This document shows, piece by piece, positions 37,915-50,696 of a stretch of DNA of 64,000 nt. The notes below the pieces were generated by a model. The model did not search any database and was not told where the DNA came from. It was given only the letters and a program-made list of their open reading frames with translations. Positions within the stretch are counted from its first letter, which is position 1. Each line of letters starts with the position of its first letter. Both the position numbers and the translations under genes were made by a program. Source of the DNA: Tridacna crocea (taxonomy: Eukaryota > Mollusca > Bivalvia > Cardiida > Cardiidae); the NCBI GenBank assembly GCA_943736015.1, contig OX031064.1, positions 30,689,361-30,753,360 of the forward strand. The letters are read 5' to 3'.

Positions 37915-39355
37915 GTAAGAAAAAAAAAATGTGTGTGTTTTTTTAACGTTTATCTTTTCTCAGTTTAGGCCACGCTAGGAAGCTACTAGGAATCTCCAAA
38001 AATAGCGGTGAAAATAGGACTTGTCAACGGGACGCGAATTCCAATGATATTCGCGTCAAACTACAACACTGTAGTTAATCATCAATGTTTAAGTTTTAGG
38101 TTTACTATATCTTTTTGTAGAATCATTCTTATATCTTTCTTAATCATTTTACTCGATATTTAACTGTCGGGGTCGACGATACTCATGAATTCCTATTGGT
38201 CTTTCCTCGGAAATCATAGATTTAAATCCGCCTTTGTTTCCCGGTACCGAAATAACCGAAATGATTAAAAAATACCGAAATTAAATGGGATTACCGAACT
38301 GAAATGGAAAAAAAACACGAAATTGAAAACCGAAATTACTATATATGTGTATGTGTGTGTGGGAATGTGTATATGACAAATATTTGGAGTTTTCTTCAAG
38401 CAGAGTGTCTTAATAAAAGCATTTCATCGTCTTAAACATATAAAAATTCAAAAGAACGTGTTCATACTGAGGGCCATTTGCATGTCTGTTTGTCACACCG
38501 GAATGAGTAGGGCTTTTGCTCTCTCTTAGCAGCCTTATGAATAGTGTAAGCCAATCTTTTTCACAACTCTTGAATCTGTATGCATCATGCAACTTTTTCA
38601 AAACTATCTTAATCAATGAAACGTTTGAAACTTTTTAAACTTTGCAGAGCGGGTATTTTATAATTCATTATTTTTTTTCTTTGAAAATATAGGTAAACTG
38701 TAGGCCTGCTTTTTCAGGGATATCGTATATACAAATACGATCCCTGGCTTTTTGAAGAATCTTTTTATGATATTTGATTGAGAAATAATTAGTAAAGTCT
38801 ACTTAAAACCCAAACATTTCAAAGTGACGTACGGTTAAAAAAAGTTCAAGAATTATTGAATGGACAGAATTTTCAACATTTGTCATGACTATTATCGTGA
38901 CTCTCATAGCATACTTGGCTAAATCAGTCCACATTCAGAAGTTTTATTAACGATTTAATACATTTTGGTTAAAATTTCTTTTGATTTTAATATACAGTAG
39001 TAGGTTTGATATAGCCTACATGTAACACTATCACTAATTTATGTTCTTCTGCCACAATTTCTGCATACGTTTGATGATGATATATTTTGATATTCGATAT
39101 TTTTACAACGACGTTTTCTAAAGCGCTTCAAGTCATTGGCGCAATCGTGTTTCATGGGATAATGAATACAGATAAACTGCGCCTGAACTTATTGAAGGTA
39201 AAGCATAAGGAATATGTTACACAGCACGGCCATATAAGAATGAGCAGTTAGATAACAGAAATCGCACAAATATAGTTTTGATTATTTTCAATCACTATGT
39301 GTACACACGTGGCTAGTTGGGTATAGGGAATAGAGATGTGTGTTTTTCGTTAGTT

Positions 39356-39626
39356 TGTTAAGAAAAATGGTCTTATAAAAAAATAATTACCCTTTTTTTT
39401 CCAAGATAAATTTATTCTCAATTTTCATGTGTATCAATGAAAGTTTTTTTTTTTTTGAATGAAAGTATTTTTTATTTTGCTTTCTTTTTTATGATGAATA
39501 TGGATTTTGCCATATTCATCATAAAAAAGAAAGCAAGCAATCAAAAAATACCCTCATTCGAAAAAAAAAACGTGAAAATTGAGAATAAATTAAAAAAAAT
39601 TCTTATTTTTCCCTAACAAAGAAAAA
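39356..39626. repeat. AT-rich foldback of about 270 bp
   Basis: Arms share TTTATTCTCAATTTTCA, GAATGAAAGTATTTTTTATT (against rc AATACCCTCATTC) and CTTTCTTTTTTATGATGAAT; loop ATTTTG at about 39494-39501. Arms have several indels. No recognised family. Confidence 0.75.
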
Positions 39627-39824
39627 CTCCCTCATATCCTCCCACCTCTCTTTCTCCCACTCTCTTCAATACCATTCTTAAATCCATCTTCCTTCAGCAA
39701 AGGTACTAAACGACACTGGATGAAGATTAAGTAATTTACTACCATCTGTCCCGAAGGTTATTACTTAATGTATTCAACAACGGTAAAATAATAACTTTGT
39801 GACTATTAACCTGTATCCTGGTGA

Positions 39825-40040
39825 ATTAACTCTTCAACAAATAATATCCAGTCCCTGAAGAACAAGGTTTTTGAAAACTGTGCCGGAAAAGAAGAAAATG
39901 CTAATAACCAGCATTTTTCTTCTTTCCCACAATGTTTTCTACTCTTTGAAAAATAAATTTCAACATTAAAGTTACTATATAACTAATTTGTCGTCTGTAA
40001 ATGCTTTCTATATGGATATATCATCCCGTAAAGTGATTAA
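39825..40040 (+). mobile_element. TTAA MITE, diverged
   Basis: TTAA at both ends; lies just before the DIRS-like fossil. Confidence 0.75.
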
Positions 40041-40331
40041 ATTTGTCAGTGAAACAGCTCATTGTTCAAGACCTATTCTCCTATCAGCACAAGGTCATGT
40101 GATGAGCCCCTGTGAGAGATGCATGTTGTCTCCAGCAGGTCAATTGCAGGTTAATTCCAGTCAGGTTAAGGCGTGTTTTTACATTGCACCTTATTCAGAT
40201 TTGGAGTAAAAATACACAGTGGAACTTAAATTCCATTGTTTAACTGTTAAAGTTCAACCAAGGGTGAATTATCAGTGTAGTTCAAAAAGTGACTTAGTTG
40301 AGTGTGAATTATAGTAAATTCAGAAAAGTAA

Positions 40332-42440
40332 GTGATGGCACAAAAAGGATTACTTAGTAAACTGAGCATTCAGTTCAATTCGAAAAGCAATTCTGAGAGT
40401 ACGGAGGAGACTCAAGGAAGGGGTCGGAGTGTTGAGTCTCCCACATTTCGTGCCATGGGCAGAGACGCTCATATTAGGTCAATAAACCCAACATATCAAG
40501 TTGAGAATGATAAAAATGATCAATTGTCACCTGTTACGGGACAAACAAAAAATCCACATACTATTGATAAAAATGATCAATTGTCACCTGTCACGGGACA
40601 AACAAAAAATCTAAATACCATTGATGAAAATGATCATATGTCACCTGTCACGGGACAAACAAAAAATCGAAATACAATTGATGAAAATGATCATATGTCA
40701 CCTGTCACGGGACAAACAAAAAATCCAAATGCCATTGATTTCTCTCAACTTATGGCTGTACAAAGACAGCAATCTGAAATGATAATGAATTTGGTATCCC
40801 AGCTTTCTGGGGTGACTCAATCATTAGCACAACTTCAAAAGGGGGTTAGTGAGAATCCTGGTGAGGAAGAGGACAATTCTGAGGAATACAATAGTAACTG
40901 CAGTGAACTACAGTCCGTGTCACGTACTCAGGCCGAAGCTTCAATAATAGAACAATGCACAGCCTCGCTGGCATTAACGGAGAAAAAAGGGTTGCCAGCT
41001 TCCCAGGAGATGGGAAACTTCCTTCAAACACTCATGTCATCAAGATTAGATAACAAGAAAAGAGAATCGCTCTGTGAAAAACATCTAATACCAGAAAACA
41101 CTCGCCTTCTCGATGTCCCAAAAGTCAATGAAGAAATCTGGAGAGTGCTTTCACTGGACGCTAGGTCAAAAGATGCGAAACTGCAGAAAATACAGTCGAA
41201 CTGCCTAAGAGCAATTGTTCCGGTGGTGAGAGCCATCGACCATTTGGTGAAGAACCAAAGCCAAACAGACCAAGTAGACGTAGAGAGTATAGTTACATTA
41301 CTTGTGGACAGCTTAGCACTCATTTCATGTGCTAGCTCTGACATGAATTCCTGGAGACGCGACTCAATGAAGAAGGAGCTGAATCATGAATACACAGCAT
41401 TGTGTTCACAGCAAAATCCGATGACAGAATACCTTTTTGGGGACAATATAACGGAACAACTTAAGACGATAACAGAAACGAACAAGATTGGTTTAAAGGT
41501 CAGACCCCAGAAGCATTTCCCTCAGCATCGCTTCAATCCAATGACAAAACGCAGCCAGAGGCCTTTTTTATTCAACAGGCCTCCCCAGCAGGTAACAACA
41601 GATTCATCGCTAATTGGCTGGGGTGCAGTCTGCAAAGATAAAAAGACAGGAGGTCAATGGGGTCTCTCAGAGATACCCACTGATAACAACATTAATTACC
41701 TTGAACTAAAAGCCGTTTATTTAGGGTTGTTATCTTTTCGAGAGGAACTGTTAAATAAACATGTTAGGGTTCAAACGGACAACAGCACCACAGTCGCCTA
41801 CATTAATCACATGGGGGGGACACGCTCTGACAGCTGTAATTCAATTGCCAGACAGCTCTGGGAATTGGCAAAACAGTGTAACATGTGGCTAACTGCAGTT
41901 CATATACCTGGACGGGATAATGTAATTGCTGATAGGGAAAGTCGTATTTTTCATGATAACACTGAGTGGATGCTGAGAGATGATATCTTCCAAAAGTGCA
42001 TTAAACATTTCTCTCTAAAGATAGAGGTGGACTTATTTGCCTCTAGGCTAAATAAGAAATTAAAAAATTACATGTCCTGGAAGCCTGATCCGGGGGCTTT
42101 ACATGTAGATGCATTTAAAGTATCCTGGTCAGATTTCAAATGCTATGGTTTTCCGCCTTTCAGTCTCATAGACAGAGTGCTTCAGAAACTGCTGGCAGAC
42201 AAGGCAGAAGGGATATTTATACTTCCTCATTGGCCAACACAGCCATGGTTCCCCCTAGCGATAAAAGTGTGTGTGTCATGCCCGGTCAGATTACCACGTG
42301 CCATAGATCTCCTGACCTTACCATATGCACCGGGCAAAATCCATCCATTATATCCAAAACTACGACTGATAGCCTGTCACTTGTCAGGGAAGTTTATCAA
42401 CGGTCAGGCTTATCAAACTCGGCAGTTGCCATCATTATGA
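40332..42440 (+). other. DIRS-like element: gag-like and RNase H parts (fossil)
   Basis: The N-terminal part holds four near-identical 19-residue repeats (core SPVTGQTKN), then a gag-like helical region. The later part shows RNase H features (TTDSSLIGWGAV, LELKAVYLGLL, VQTDNSTTVAYIN, HIPGRDNVIAD) and the family's conserved C-terminal VDLFASRLN element. Part of the fossil at 40075-43914. Confidence 0.8.
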
Positions 42441-43369
42441 ATTCCTGGAGGGCCAGCACAAGAAAACAATACCAGGTGTATTACAATAAGTGGATCCATT
42501 ATTGTGACAGCAATGACCTAGATATTCACTCTGTTTCTGTAAATCAAGTACTAGAGTTCCTTACATTCCTATTCCAGAAGGAATCAAGTTACAGTGCACT
42601 AAATACAGCACGAAGTGCTCTATCTTCCATAGTAACTCTTACCGACACAAATTACACAGTTAGTAATCACCCAGTTATAAAGAGATTCATGAAGGGGTCC
42701 TTTAATTACAGGCCTTCCCTTCCTCGGTACACATGCATTTGGGATACTTCAGTTGTTTTAAAATATCTTAAATCACTGGCACCTACTGATAAACTTGATT
42801 TGAAATTACTTACACATAAGCTAGTCATGTTATTAGCTTTGTTGTCGGGCCAAAGAGCTCAGTCCTTGCAGTATATGGACATAACTTCAATGACTTTATT
42901 GGAGGATCAAGTTATCTTTCATATTGGGAAGTGCATAAAGCAGACTAGACCGGGTTTTCATATCAAGCCACTAGTATTTCATGGATATACCCCAGACAGG
43001 GATTTGTGCGTTCTATCAGCCTTAAAGGCCTATCTACAACAAACACGAGATCTGAGAGCGAACTGTACGCAACTGTTCATAAGTACACAGAAACCTCATA
43101 ATGCAGTATCCATTAACACAATTTCTAGATGGATCAAAAATACTCTCTCAGTCTCGGGTATAGATATTACAAAATACAAAGGGCACAGTACAAGAGCTGC
43201 ATCTGTTTCTGCAGCTCAGAACGCAGGGATACCATTACATAACATTATGGCAGCGGCAGGCTGGTCATCTAAAGCAACCTTTTCAAAATTCTATAACAAG
43301 TCCATACATAATGCGGACAATTTCTCTAAAGCTGTTCTTAAAAGTTGTGAACAGCTGGACAGCACATAA
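42140..43369 (+). other. DIRS-like element: tyrosine recombinase part (fossil)
   Basis: Phage-integrase-type recombinase. The recognisable domain starts near MNSWRASTRKQYQVYYNKW and includes LALLSGQRAQSLQ, KGHSTRAASVSAAQNAG, AAGWSSKATFSKFY and the terminal Tyr region. The frame overlaps the previous part, as DIRS elements commonly do. Part of the fossil at 40075-43914. Confidence 0.85.
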
Positions 43370-43486
43370 ATTAAAGGGGATCATAATGTACATTTGTATA
43401 TAAATGTAGGTAGAGAGTTAGTTGATTACATACGTAGTGCCTTCCCTGATTTATTGGTTGTTCGTGAACACCTTTAAAACTCTCAC

Positions 43487-43607
43487 AGGGGCTCATCACA
43501 TGACCTTGTGCTGATAGGAGAATTGGAAAATTAAACGAGACTTACCTGTAAGTTGAAGTTGGATTTCAATTCTCCGAAGCACAAGGTCACCGTGATGAGC
43601 TCATGTG
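43487..43607. repeat. DIRS internal complementary region
   Basis: The first half is the reverse complement of the element's left end, the second half that of its right end, meeting at a shared aatt. This is thought to template the circular intermediate in DIRS elements. Confidence 0.85.
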
Positions 43608-44149
43608 CCCTCCCGTTTTTTGCCCGCCCTTTGTATAAATTGGCAGTATAGATATATATATGTATAAATGCACAATGTATTCAAAAAGTGCTAAGTGTTA
43701 AGAAATGTGTGTATAAGTGTTGTAAAAGTGCAAGTGCAAATCAATTCCATGGGAAAAAGTGTTCCATGGGAAAAAGTGTTCACATCACAAGTTAAAACTT
43801 GACCTGCTGGAGACAACATGCATCTCTCACATGAGCTCATCACGGTGACCTTGTGCTTCGGAGAATTGAAATCCAACTTCAACTTACAGGTAAGTCTCGT
43901 TTAATTTTCCAATTAATAAATCTTGACACTCAGCCAGATAAAGCCCGACAATCTTGACCCATTCGTCACAACTCGGCCGATTCTGTACCTACATCAAATG
44001 GCTCACCCGAGGTATGCCGAATGAATCTTTATCAAGATTAGTCTGATCTTGGATTTCCACTGCCCAATATGAATTTTTCGGCGTAGCTCAGTGCATCAGA
44101 TTTTGACTGCCTGTTTGGTACTACATTCGAGTGCATTCGGTATACCTCG

Positions 44150-44400
44150 GGTGATAGGATTCATCAATGATGCATTATTTCCCTGCTAGATGGCTTTCTA
44201 AAATACTCATCCAATTTTGGTATTCTGGGTACAGAATCGGACCGCAAAAATCAGGAGGAAAAAATCAGGCCTGTTTTGGCTCCAGGTTTCCGTAAACCGT
44301 TGATCATAGCTGAATGAATAGCACCAGAAAGAGTTTTATTGAGAAAACGTTTATTGGAAAGGTCATTAGACCTCTCCAACAGCGGTGAGTTTAAAAGGCA
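44150..44400 (+). repeat. Dispersed repeat (AAACGTTTATT family), copy 1
   Basis: Shares blocks CTAGATGGC, ACTCATCCAATTTTGG, ATTCTGGGTACAGAATCGGA, AAACGTTTATT and AGCTGAATGAAT with copies at 60995-61215 and 63455-63650. Confidence 0.55.
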
Positions 44401-44729
44401 GACTGCCCCAGAATTTGCTGTCGAATTCTATTTCTTGTAGCGTCATTGTTCTGAAACACAGTCTGTTTCGTCATGGTTTTGTAAATAAAGCGAAATAAAA
44501 AAAAAACGAAACAGGAAATAGACGTGGTTTATTTTTATAAATGACGAAATACAGAAAAGATTTTTAGTAATTTGCCATGGTGCTGGCACTTTGTCCTGCC
44601 CCCCTTGCCTTTAGGGGGCAACTTGTTGGAAAGAAAAAAATCTTAAAAATCAAATAAATTTATCTTGTGGTTGATAATAATGATGATCACTTTGTAGTGA
44701 TACGAGAGCAATCTAGCTTTATATATCCC

Positions 44730-45535
44730 CTGTAAACCAGCCTGCCGCGTCAGATTATCGGGCGGGCGCCTGTCGGTGGCAGTTCGAACGCCCGATCGCC
44801 GGCCGGTGTCACTTGTAAATGGTCGGTGTCCGCCAGGTCGCCGGGCGGTGGCAGGTAAAATCTGACGGCTGCCGGATTGTCGCCTAACTGCCACCTGCCG
44901 ACACCCTGATGACACCCCACACCCCTCGAACTTAAGAAACTGCCTGCCGCCGCCCGGAACCCGCCAGGCGGCCTTTTACTGGCAGTTATTTATGACCACT
45001 CTCACCGATTTGTAAAAAATCGGCCGGCGGCATGTAATTTTAAGAATCTACCGATGTCTAAAAATCGGCAGGCGGCAGTTTCACATTGTGACCATAGTGT
45101 TCCATCTGCTTTTCAATCTCCGCCCTGCCGCCAGCAGATATTTTGAAATCGCACGGTGGCATGACGGTAGCAGGCCGGATGCTGGAGAGTGGCGTGGCAG
45201 TTAGTTCCTACCGATCGCCGACCGAAGATTGAAGGCCCTCAAATCCCGTGACGACCGATTAAAAATCTCACTGCAGTCCGTCTTCCTCTTGATAGCCACC
45301 GCGCGACTACGAAATGAGCCCGCCCGGCCCCTGACGACAAGCACAATTGGAAAAAATCGGCCGGTGGCATAATTTTAACTTTTTCTTAAAACTTCAGCGA
45401 CGTCCTGGCGACGTCTAAAATGCTGCCTGCCGATTGTGCCTGCCACCGAGCTGCCATTGAGCTGCCACCGGCCGAATTTGAGTGAAAACTGGCAGTTACC
45501 ACGTCGGCAGGCGGCATTTACTGATTTGTGACCGC
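44730..45535. repeat. GC-rich block of degenerate CGGC/GGCGG words
   Basis: Much richer in G+C and CpG than its surroundings. Recurrent words such as AAAATCGGCCGGYGGCAT (near 45020, 45355) and AAAAATCGGCAGGCGGCAG (near 45060), plus inverse forms CTGCCGCCGGC/CTGCCACCGGCC. The 90-codon minus frame 44643-44915 is a by-product of composition. No gene is supported. Confidence 0.5.
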
Positions 45536-45538
45536 ACT

Positions 45539-45611
45539 ATTACTTCAAAAAACCTCGTAACTACAGCTCGTTTCAAGCTGTAGTTACGAGATGTTTGAAG
45601 TAACCCGACGA
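45539..45611. repeat. Palindrome, ATATCGTCGG family
   Basis: TTACTTCAAAAAACCTCGTA ... CGAGATGTTTGAAGTAACCC; directly borders the GC-rich block. Confidence 0.78.
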
Positions 45612-48600
45612 AATGCTACGATTATTACAATCTCATTTGACTTTTCAAACAAGATAGCAAACTTTTTTGGTTTCACGGACGACACGTTTACCTGCTTAAA
45701 ATCCCGTGAATAAGCGTAATTATGACCCCACAGCATGACCCTACACTTGTTTATGTGACATGTAAAATTCCATGTTGTAATTAATACTCATAACTGTGGG
45801 ACAAAAAGAGCAGGTCGCTGAAGGTAACTGGGTTAGTGAATCATAGGCTCATAGGACCGCCATAATATCAAAGCACCGAGAGTGTAGACAGTCCAATTAT
45901 GCAGTAAGTGGGTTAGAGAATTACCGACAGGTTTACTGTGGGCGTATTCCTTTCGCTACTCCGAACACTCTGAACATGTTCTATCTCAATGGTGTACATG
46001 TATTTAGGAACACTTTGCCGTGTTCTTCAGAACATGTTCTGGCTGTTCTAATCCAATCTAGGCGTAGCGCACCTGCTTGTAGGAGGCCACATGCGCAGAC
46101 AACTTCATCTTCGCAAGCCAAGGCTGACGATTCACTACGTTACTGTACCCTTGGCGGATCAAGCTTGATTTTTACATTCCCCGATATACGTTTTTTCATT
46201 GGATGCAGCCAGCTTTAGCTGCAACGAATGAAATCGCTCGTAGCATTTCATCTTTGATAAAAATAGAACATGGTCGCTATCTTTCGATCAGAAGGTAAAC
46301 ATGGAAATCCACGTGGATGTCAGCTTATCGCTTCATGTGTATTCGTAAGCGGTTTGTAAAACGATACTTCATTGGCCTTTAGAAATATGATGTAAAGGGG
46401 GTAATAACCGGCATCCAATATTATAGAGGGCGCATCGAAGGAATCTCGAAATCGGGCTCAATCAGCCAAGGTAAGATCCACGAAGTGATCGTAATCTTGG
46501 CTGTCGAAGATGAGACAACTTGTGATTGTACAAAAGTGCTGGTTGACTTGGACCTCGACCTGAAAATTTTTACCATTGATTTATTCTATATATCCAAAGA
46601 CAAGTGTACTTCATGATTCAGTTCAGTCTTGTGAAAAATGGATTTTACGGATCCATCATTATAGGGTAATTTGCTTGGTACCCGTATAATGAATCACGAA
46701 GATGCACTAACACTCTTTCTGCTAGAGTATGGCTGAAGTACTCTTATCATGCAGCAAAACTGGTCAGAAATTAAGATAGCCCGAGATAACCCTTAGGAGG
46801 CATTTGTAAGTTACTACAGGTAAGTGTGTCAGTGAATCATAGCGCCACAGAATCAAAGCACCGAGAGTACAGACTTTGTGTCGTCACGCAGTAAAACTGA
46901 CCTGATATTAGAAAGTCTAAGATGGCTCTTTATTTGACAAGAAAGCTTTAGACAGGTTCAAATTGGAAGCATTTATTCGACCTTACATTAAAGTGCAAAA
47001 GTAAATAACGATTTAGAAACAAAGTACCGAGAGTGCAGACGGTCCCATTATGTACTTTTATGTATCATTTAGTAAAACTGATTTAAACTGACTTTAGATG
47101 ACTTTTTACTTGTTGAAAAAACTTTAGACATATCCATTTGGAAAGCATTTGCAGCTTGTTACAGGAAAGTGAATCACAAGCAAACTTACGCTGCAGCGAG
47201 AATGCAGACATTCCGATTTTGTAATTTTACCAAGCAGCGCAATTGTTCACGTCACATGTAAATTCATGTTGTATCAAATCCTCATAACTGGGGGACAAAA
47301 GAATAGGTGACTAGAAGTAAATGGGTTTGTAAATCACATGTTTCCAACGTGCCATAGAATCAAAGCACAGAGAGTGCAAACAGTCCAGATACTGAAAAGT
47401 TTAAAAGTCAAGGTCAGCCTGCGTGTGTTGTGCAGGCTGGTTTGGTTCAATAACTTTCACAGATGGATGAAGCCTCGTTTTCACAGATTATGACTCAAAT
47501 GTAATTTGCAACTCTTTCGTTGTTGTTTTGATTGTCAATGAAATTTTGTATTATGGGCCAGAGGCCTACATTTACAAATAAAATCTTGTATACATGTACT
47601 TGTATAATTCTATACTTTTAGCTTGCAGTAAAACCGATAATACGTTAAGTGACTCTTTGCCAGATAAATGGAATGAATGAATGATTTGAATGAATGAATG
47701 AGGGAATGAATGAAAAAAGGAACGAATGACTTTGATAAGAATTCGCAAAGCTATGGTTATCCAGCCCAATATACAGTGTTTCTGACGCCTTTCGGTTTTT
47801 GTGCTTCTTAGTCAAATGCAGTCTTTCATTAAAAGTGATAAGAAACACCTCTATTACATTAAAGCATTTTTATGAAATTCAAAATTTATTTCCTTGGGTG
47901 ACCATCATCGATCCGATCGGTAATATTTTCACGAGTGGCACAGGAGATGTTTACGAAAATTCTCACTTACGACCTATTGTGAAACTGTACACCATGTAGT
48001 TCCGTACTGGTCCCAATGACAGGTTAATTTCACTGATCGTAACCAAGAATTGTCAAGTCTGATATAAATGCATCTCCTGCTGATTTCATGGTGTGTTTAT
48101 AAACGTAGGACACTTTTTCTACGTCTTGAGATATACTAGTATTTGGTGCTTGCGACTACCCAAGGAAACATTGTTCACATCCCATGTAGGAGCCGCTGTA
48201 ATCTTGTAAGCAACACTGTCCTTTATGGATATCATTGAACTAATGCCGTAGAAATAAACAATAATCGACTAGCAAAGAATCGTTTAAAGTTAAAAATTAC
48301 ATGTAGTGATTTCCGGTGTATTTCAACATGTTCTCGGTTTGACACTAGGCGCTCTTGACCTTGATACCAAGTGGCCATGGAAATGCAATATGAGGTAATG
48401 TTGACCGACAGTCATTTTTCAGAGCGCTTTGTAAAGTTTTATGTGACTTGACTATATCAATCATGGTACCTAATGAAAGAAAAGTTATATTTACCCCGCC
48501 TACATGATTTGATGAATCGATAATGTCTCGACTGCGTATAAATTTCTCCTTTTCCTAGCGAGAAAACACTTAATGGACAATGACGCGTACTTATACTTCC

Positions 48601-49340
48601 GGTTTAGCACCGTACTTAATACTAAAGCTTTCTAAAATTGAAAGAAACACAACTTCTGATTGGCTACACCATTTGGTTTGGCAAATAAGAAGTTATGTTA
48701 TTTTCAAATACAGAAAATTCTGGAGAATAAAACTGAGAACATTCGAACCCAGGTTGAGAAGTCAAAGAAGGTAACAAAAACCTATATGTTCATCTCTCAG
48801 TGACGGGGAGCATAACTCTATATTTTTCTTCACGCTATCGAGTACCAACTGCATACAATCTAATTAAAACTTGAAGGAAATCGCACTTTTTTGAATTCTG
48901 AAACACCAACCCTTGACATTGACTGCCCTGCGTAGTTAACCTTTTTGCGTACAATTACGCAATGAGCTTCCGTGATTGTTTTTAGATTAGGATACTTAAA
49001 TCAAATGTTGTATTAAATATTGAACTGAAAGGTTGAATTATTTCTGCTCTCTCTTTTGATTCAAAATTAAAGGCCCGTTTTACAGCTGCCTTGAAAAGAA
49101 AGAAAAAAAGAGTTTTGAGGTAATGATGATATTTAAGTTTTCACGCATGATTTTTAACTTTATTTCAATTAGACAGTAAAAGTTTATTAATAAACAGTAT
49201 TACATGTTTAAATTAAAGTCAACGTGACATTTGTTAGAACACCGCTGTCAAACTGTTGGCGAATATTTTACATGGGCTAGTAGTCCTCACGCCGATGTGT
49301 GTGCAAGGCTTTTGATTGGATGAAAACTGCTTTTTTGATT
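45612..49340. other. Gene-poor stretch
   Basis: I see no supported gene. Contents: two GAACATGTTC palindromes (about 45972, 46039), decayed MITE arm fragments (about 46927-46980, 47085-47160), a GAATGAAT run (about 47667-47720), and a TGATTGGCTACACCATTTGG inverted repeat near 48655. The missing TTF2 5' exons could lie here on the minus strand, but I could not find them. Confidence 0.5.
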
Positions 49341-49342
49341 TG

Positions 49343-49349
49343 TATAAAA
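49343..49349 (+). promoter_or_regulatory. TATA box for the 51.6-kb gene
   Basis: TATAAAA about 30 bp before a plausible start site and upstream of a transcribed-looking GC-balanced stretch that ends in a donor. Its link to the 51632 gene is inferred from spacing and from the matching acceptor at 51607. Confidence 0.55.
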
Positions 49350-49374
49350 TATGACGACATCATCTTGGCAATTG

Positions 49375-49487
49375 CCAGAAAGAGGGTCGTTCTGTTACAC
49401 GTGGGGACGTTAGTTCGGTTCGACAAGTGTTCTGGATTGCTGCTGTGTTAGTTCAGACAGTGCTTGTTGGGAATTTGTGTGGGAAAA
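49375..49487 (+). other. Probable non-coding first exon of the 51.6-kb gene
   Basis: Starts about 30 bp after the TATA box and ends at AAAA|GTAGGT. The intron would run 49488-51607 and hold MITEs and simple repeats. The start is approximate. There is no transcript evidence. Confidence 0.4.
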
Positions 49488-49608
49488 GTAGGTTTACAAT
49501 AATTCTGGAAATAACTTTTGGTATCGTGTTGATCAGTATCGTGGTGAACTTTATATGTTGTTAATAATCTAAAAAAATCTTTTATTGGCACTTAATTGGG
49601 AGTATAAT

Positions 49609-49833
49609 GACTTCACTGTTTACCAGACGACAAAATTAAAAGACTTTTCCAAAATGAAATCATCTGCAGACGACAAATGAAATGTGACTAAAATGACTAA
49701 ATTATCATTAAAAAGTTAGAAAATGTTGAAGGAATAGCGTAAAACGATTGATCCAAGTATTTTCTCCTTTTCCCACAATGTTTAGAAAAAAAATTAAGGG
49801 TTGTTAAATACAGGATTGTGTGGTAAAGGGTTG
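49609..49833 (-). mobile_element. TTAA MITE, decayed
   Basis: Inside the intron of the secreted-protein gene; terminal ACTGTTTACCAGACG and GTGTGGTAAAGGGTT recognisable. Confidence 0.7.
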
Positions 49834-50339
49834 ACCCGTTGATAGAGAAGATTGGAGTTTGAAACAAGATCTGCACGTGTGTGTACAGATCGATCTTGGT
49901 CTATGCTCAACGCATATTAGTCTACATCTGAGCCATGCTCTGTGAAAAGGGGGGTATTGCATTTTGTATTATACCAAGCAAGACACAAAAATCCACTGAA
50001 ACATGAGATAGATCGGTCCTTTGACATGCAGACAGTAGACCAATAGCAAGAAGTTTCGGCTCAGGTCAGCCTGTGCAGACTGCGCAGGCTGACCCTGGGT
50101 CGATACTTTGAGCAATTTTGCATTGATCAGGATACCTTTTGCATTTTGCAGTGATCAGGGGTTATTGTAGGAAAAGGAGCCGATGCATTAAGTAGTTGTT
50201 TCTCCCTTTCCGACGATGGGTTCACAATGGTACTAGGGCGTAAAAAGTAATCGCATATTGTGATTTTAAAGTTATGCTTTTGTTGAAGAAAGAAAGTTCT
50301 CCCTGAATATTGGACAGTGTAGATTCAAGACAGGTTCCG

Positions 50340-50547
50340 AGTTATTACGTCGCTACGCTAAACGCTTTTAAAATCAACCCGAGAAAAGAGAAAATGCTGA
50401 TAACCAGGATTTTCCGTTTCGCCCACGATGTTTTTCTATCCTTTTAAAGACAAATTCGATCTTTAAAGCCTAAAACAAATTTTAATCTGCCAAGGCTTTT
50501 AGTCTAGAGAGGTCTAAAATTTTGTTGTTTGGTAAATATATGGTTAA
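50340..50547 (+). mobile_element. TTAA MITE, partial
   Basis: Left end lost; palindrome and right arm (TTTGTTGTTTGGTAAA) present. Confidence 0.65.
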
Positions 50548-50696
50548 AAGGAAAAATATCTATATCAAAGCCTGAAAAAATGTATGGCAAGGAACAAAGA
50601 GGTGTAGACCGTAATCAGACAGCACATAAGTGCAGTCTGGTCGCGGTCTGTACTGTTCACAAATGACACAAGAAGCTGTTGTTAATTTATGTAGGT

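Larger units (their letters stand above)
40075..43914 (+). mobile_element. DIRS-like tyrosine-recombinase retroelement (fossil)
   Basis: The element has the end structure peculiar to DIRS elements: a left inverted terminal repeat (about 40075-40141), a right one (about 43799-43914), and an internal complementary region (about 43487-43607) whose two halves are complementary to the left and right outer ends. Parts recognised in order: a gag-like region with short amino-acid repeats, an RNase H region, and a tyrosine recombinase in an overlapping frame, an arrangement common in the family. It does not carry the full set of parts expected and I regard it as broken, with about one major break. The terminal repeats still match closely, so it looks fairly recent. 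Confidence 0.85.

Noticed and set aside
38410-38616. 68-codon minus-strand frame with HANGPQYE, considered as part of a GRF finger.
   Set aside because: No Cys pattern, and no splice sites of the needed phase.
44643-44915. 90-codon Arg/Pro-rich minus-strand frame.
   Set aside because: Produced by the GC-rich repeat block. Amino-acid content merely reflects CGG/CCG words.
45960-46060. Two GAACATGTTC palindromes as p53 response elements.
   Set aside because: Half-sites are about 57 bp apart, whereas a p53 site needs adjacent halves. Likely chance or repeat-derived.
46455-46565. Minus-strand open stretch after an acceptor-like ATTTTCAG, encoding about 33 residues; also a good plus-strand donor at 46480.
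   Set aside because: Too short, no start or partner exon found, no similarity I recognise.
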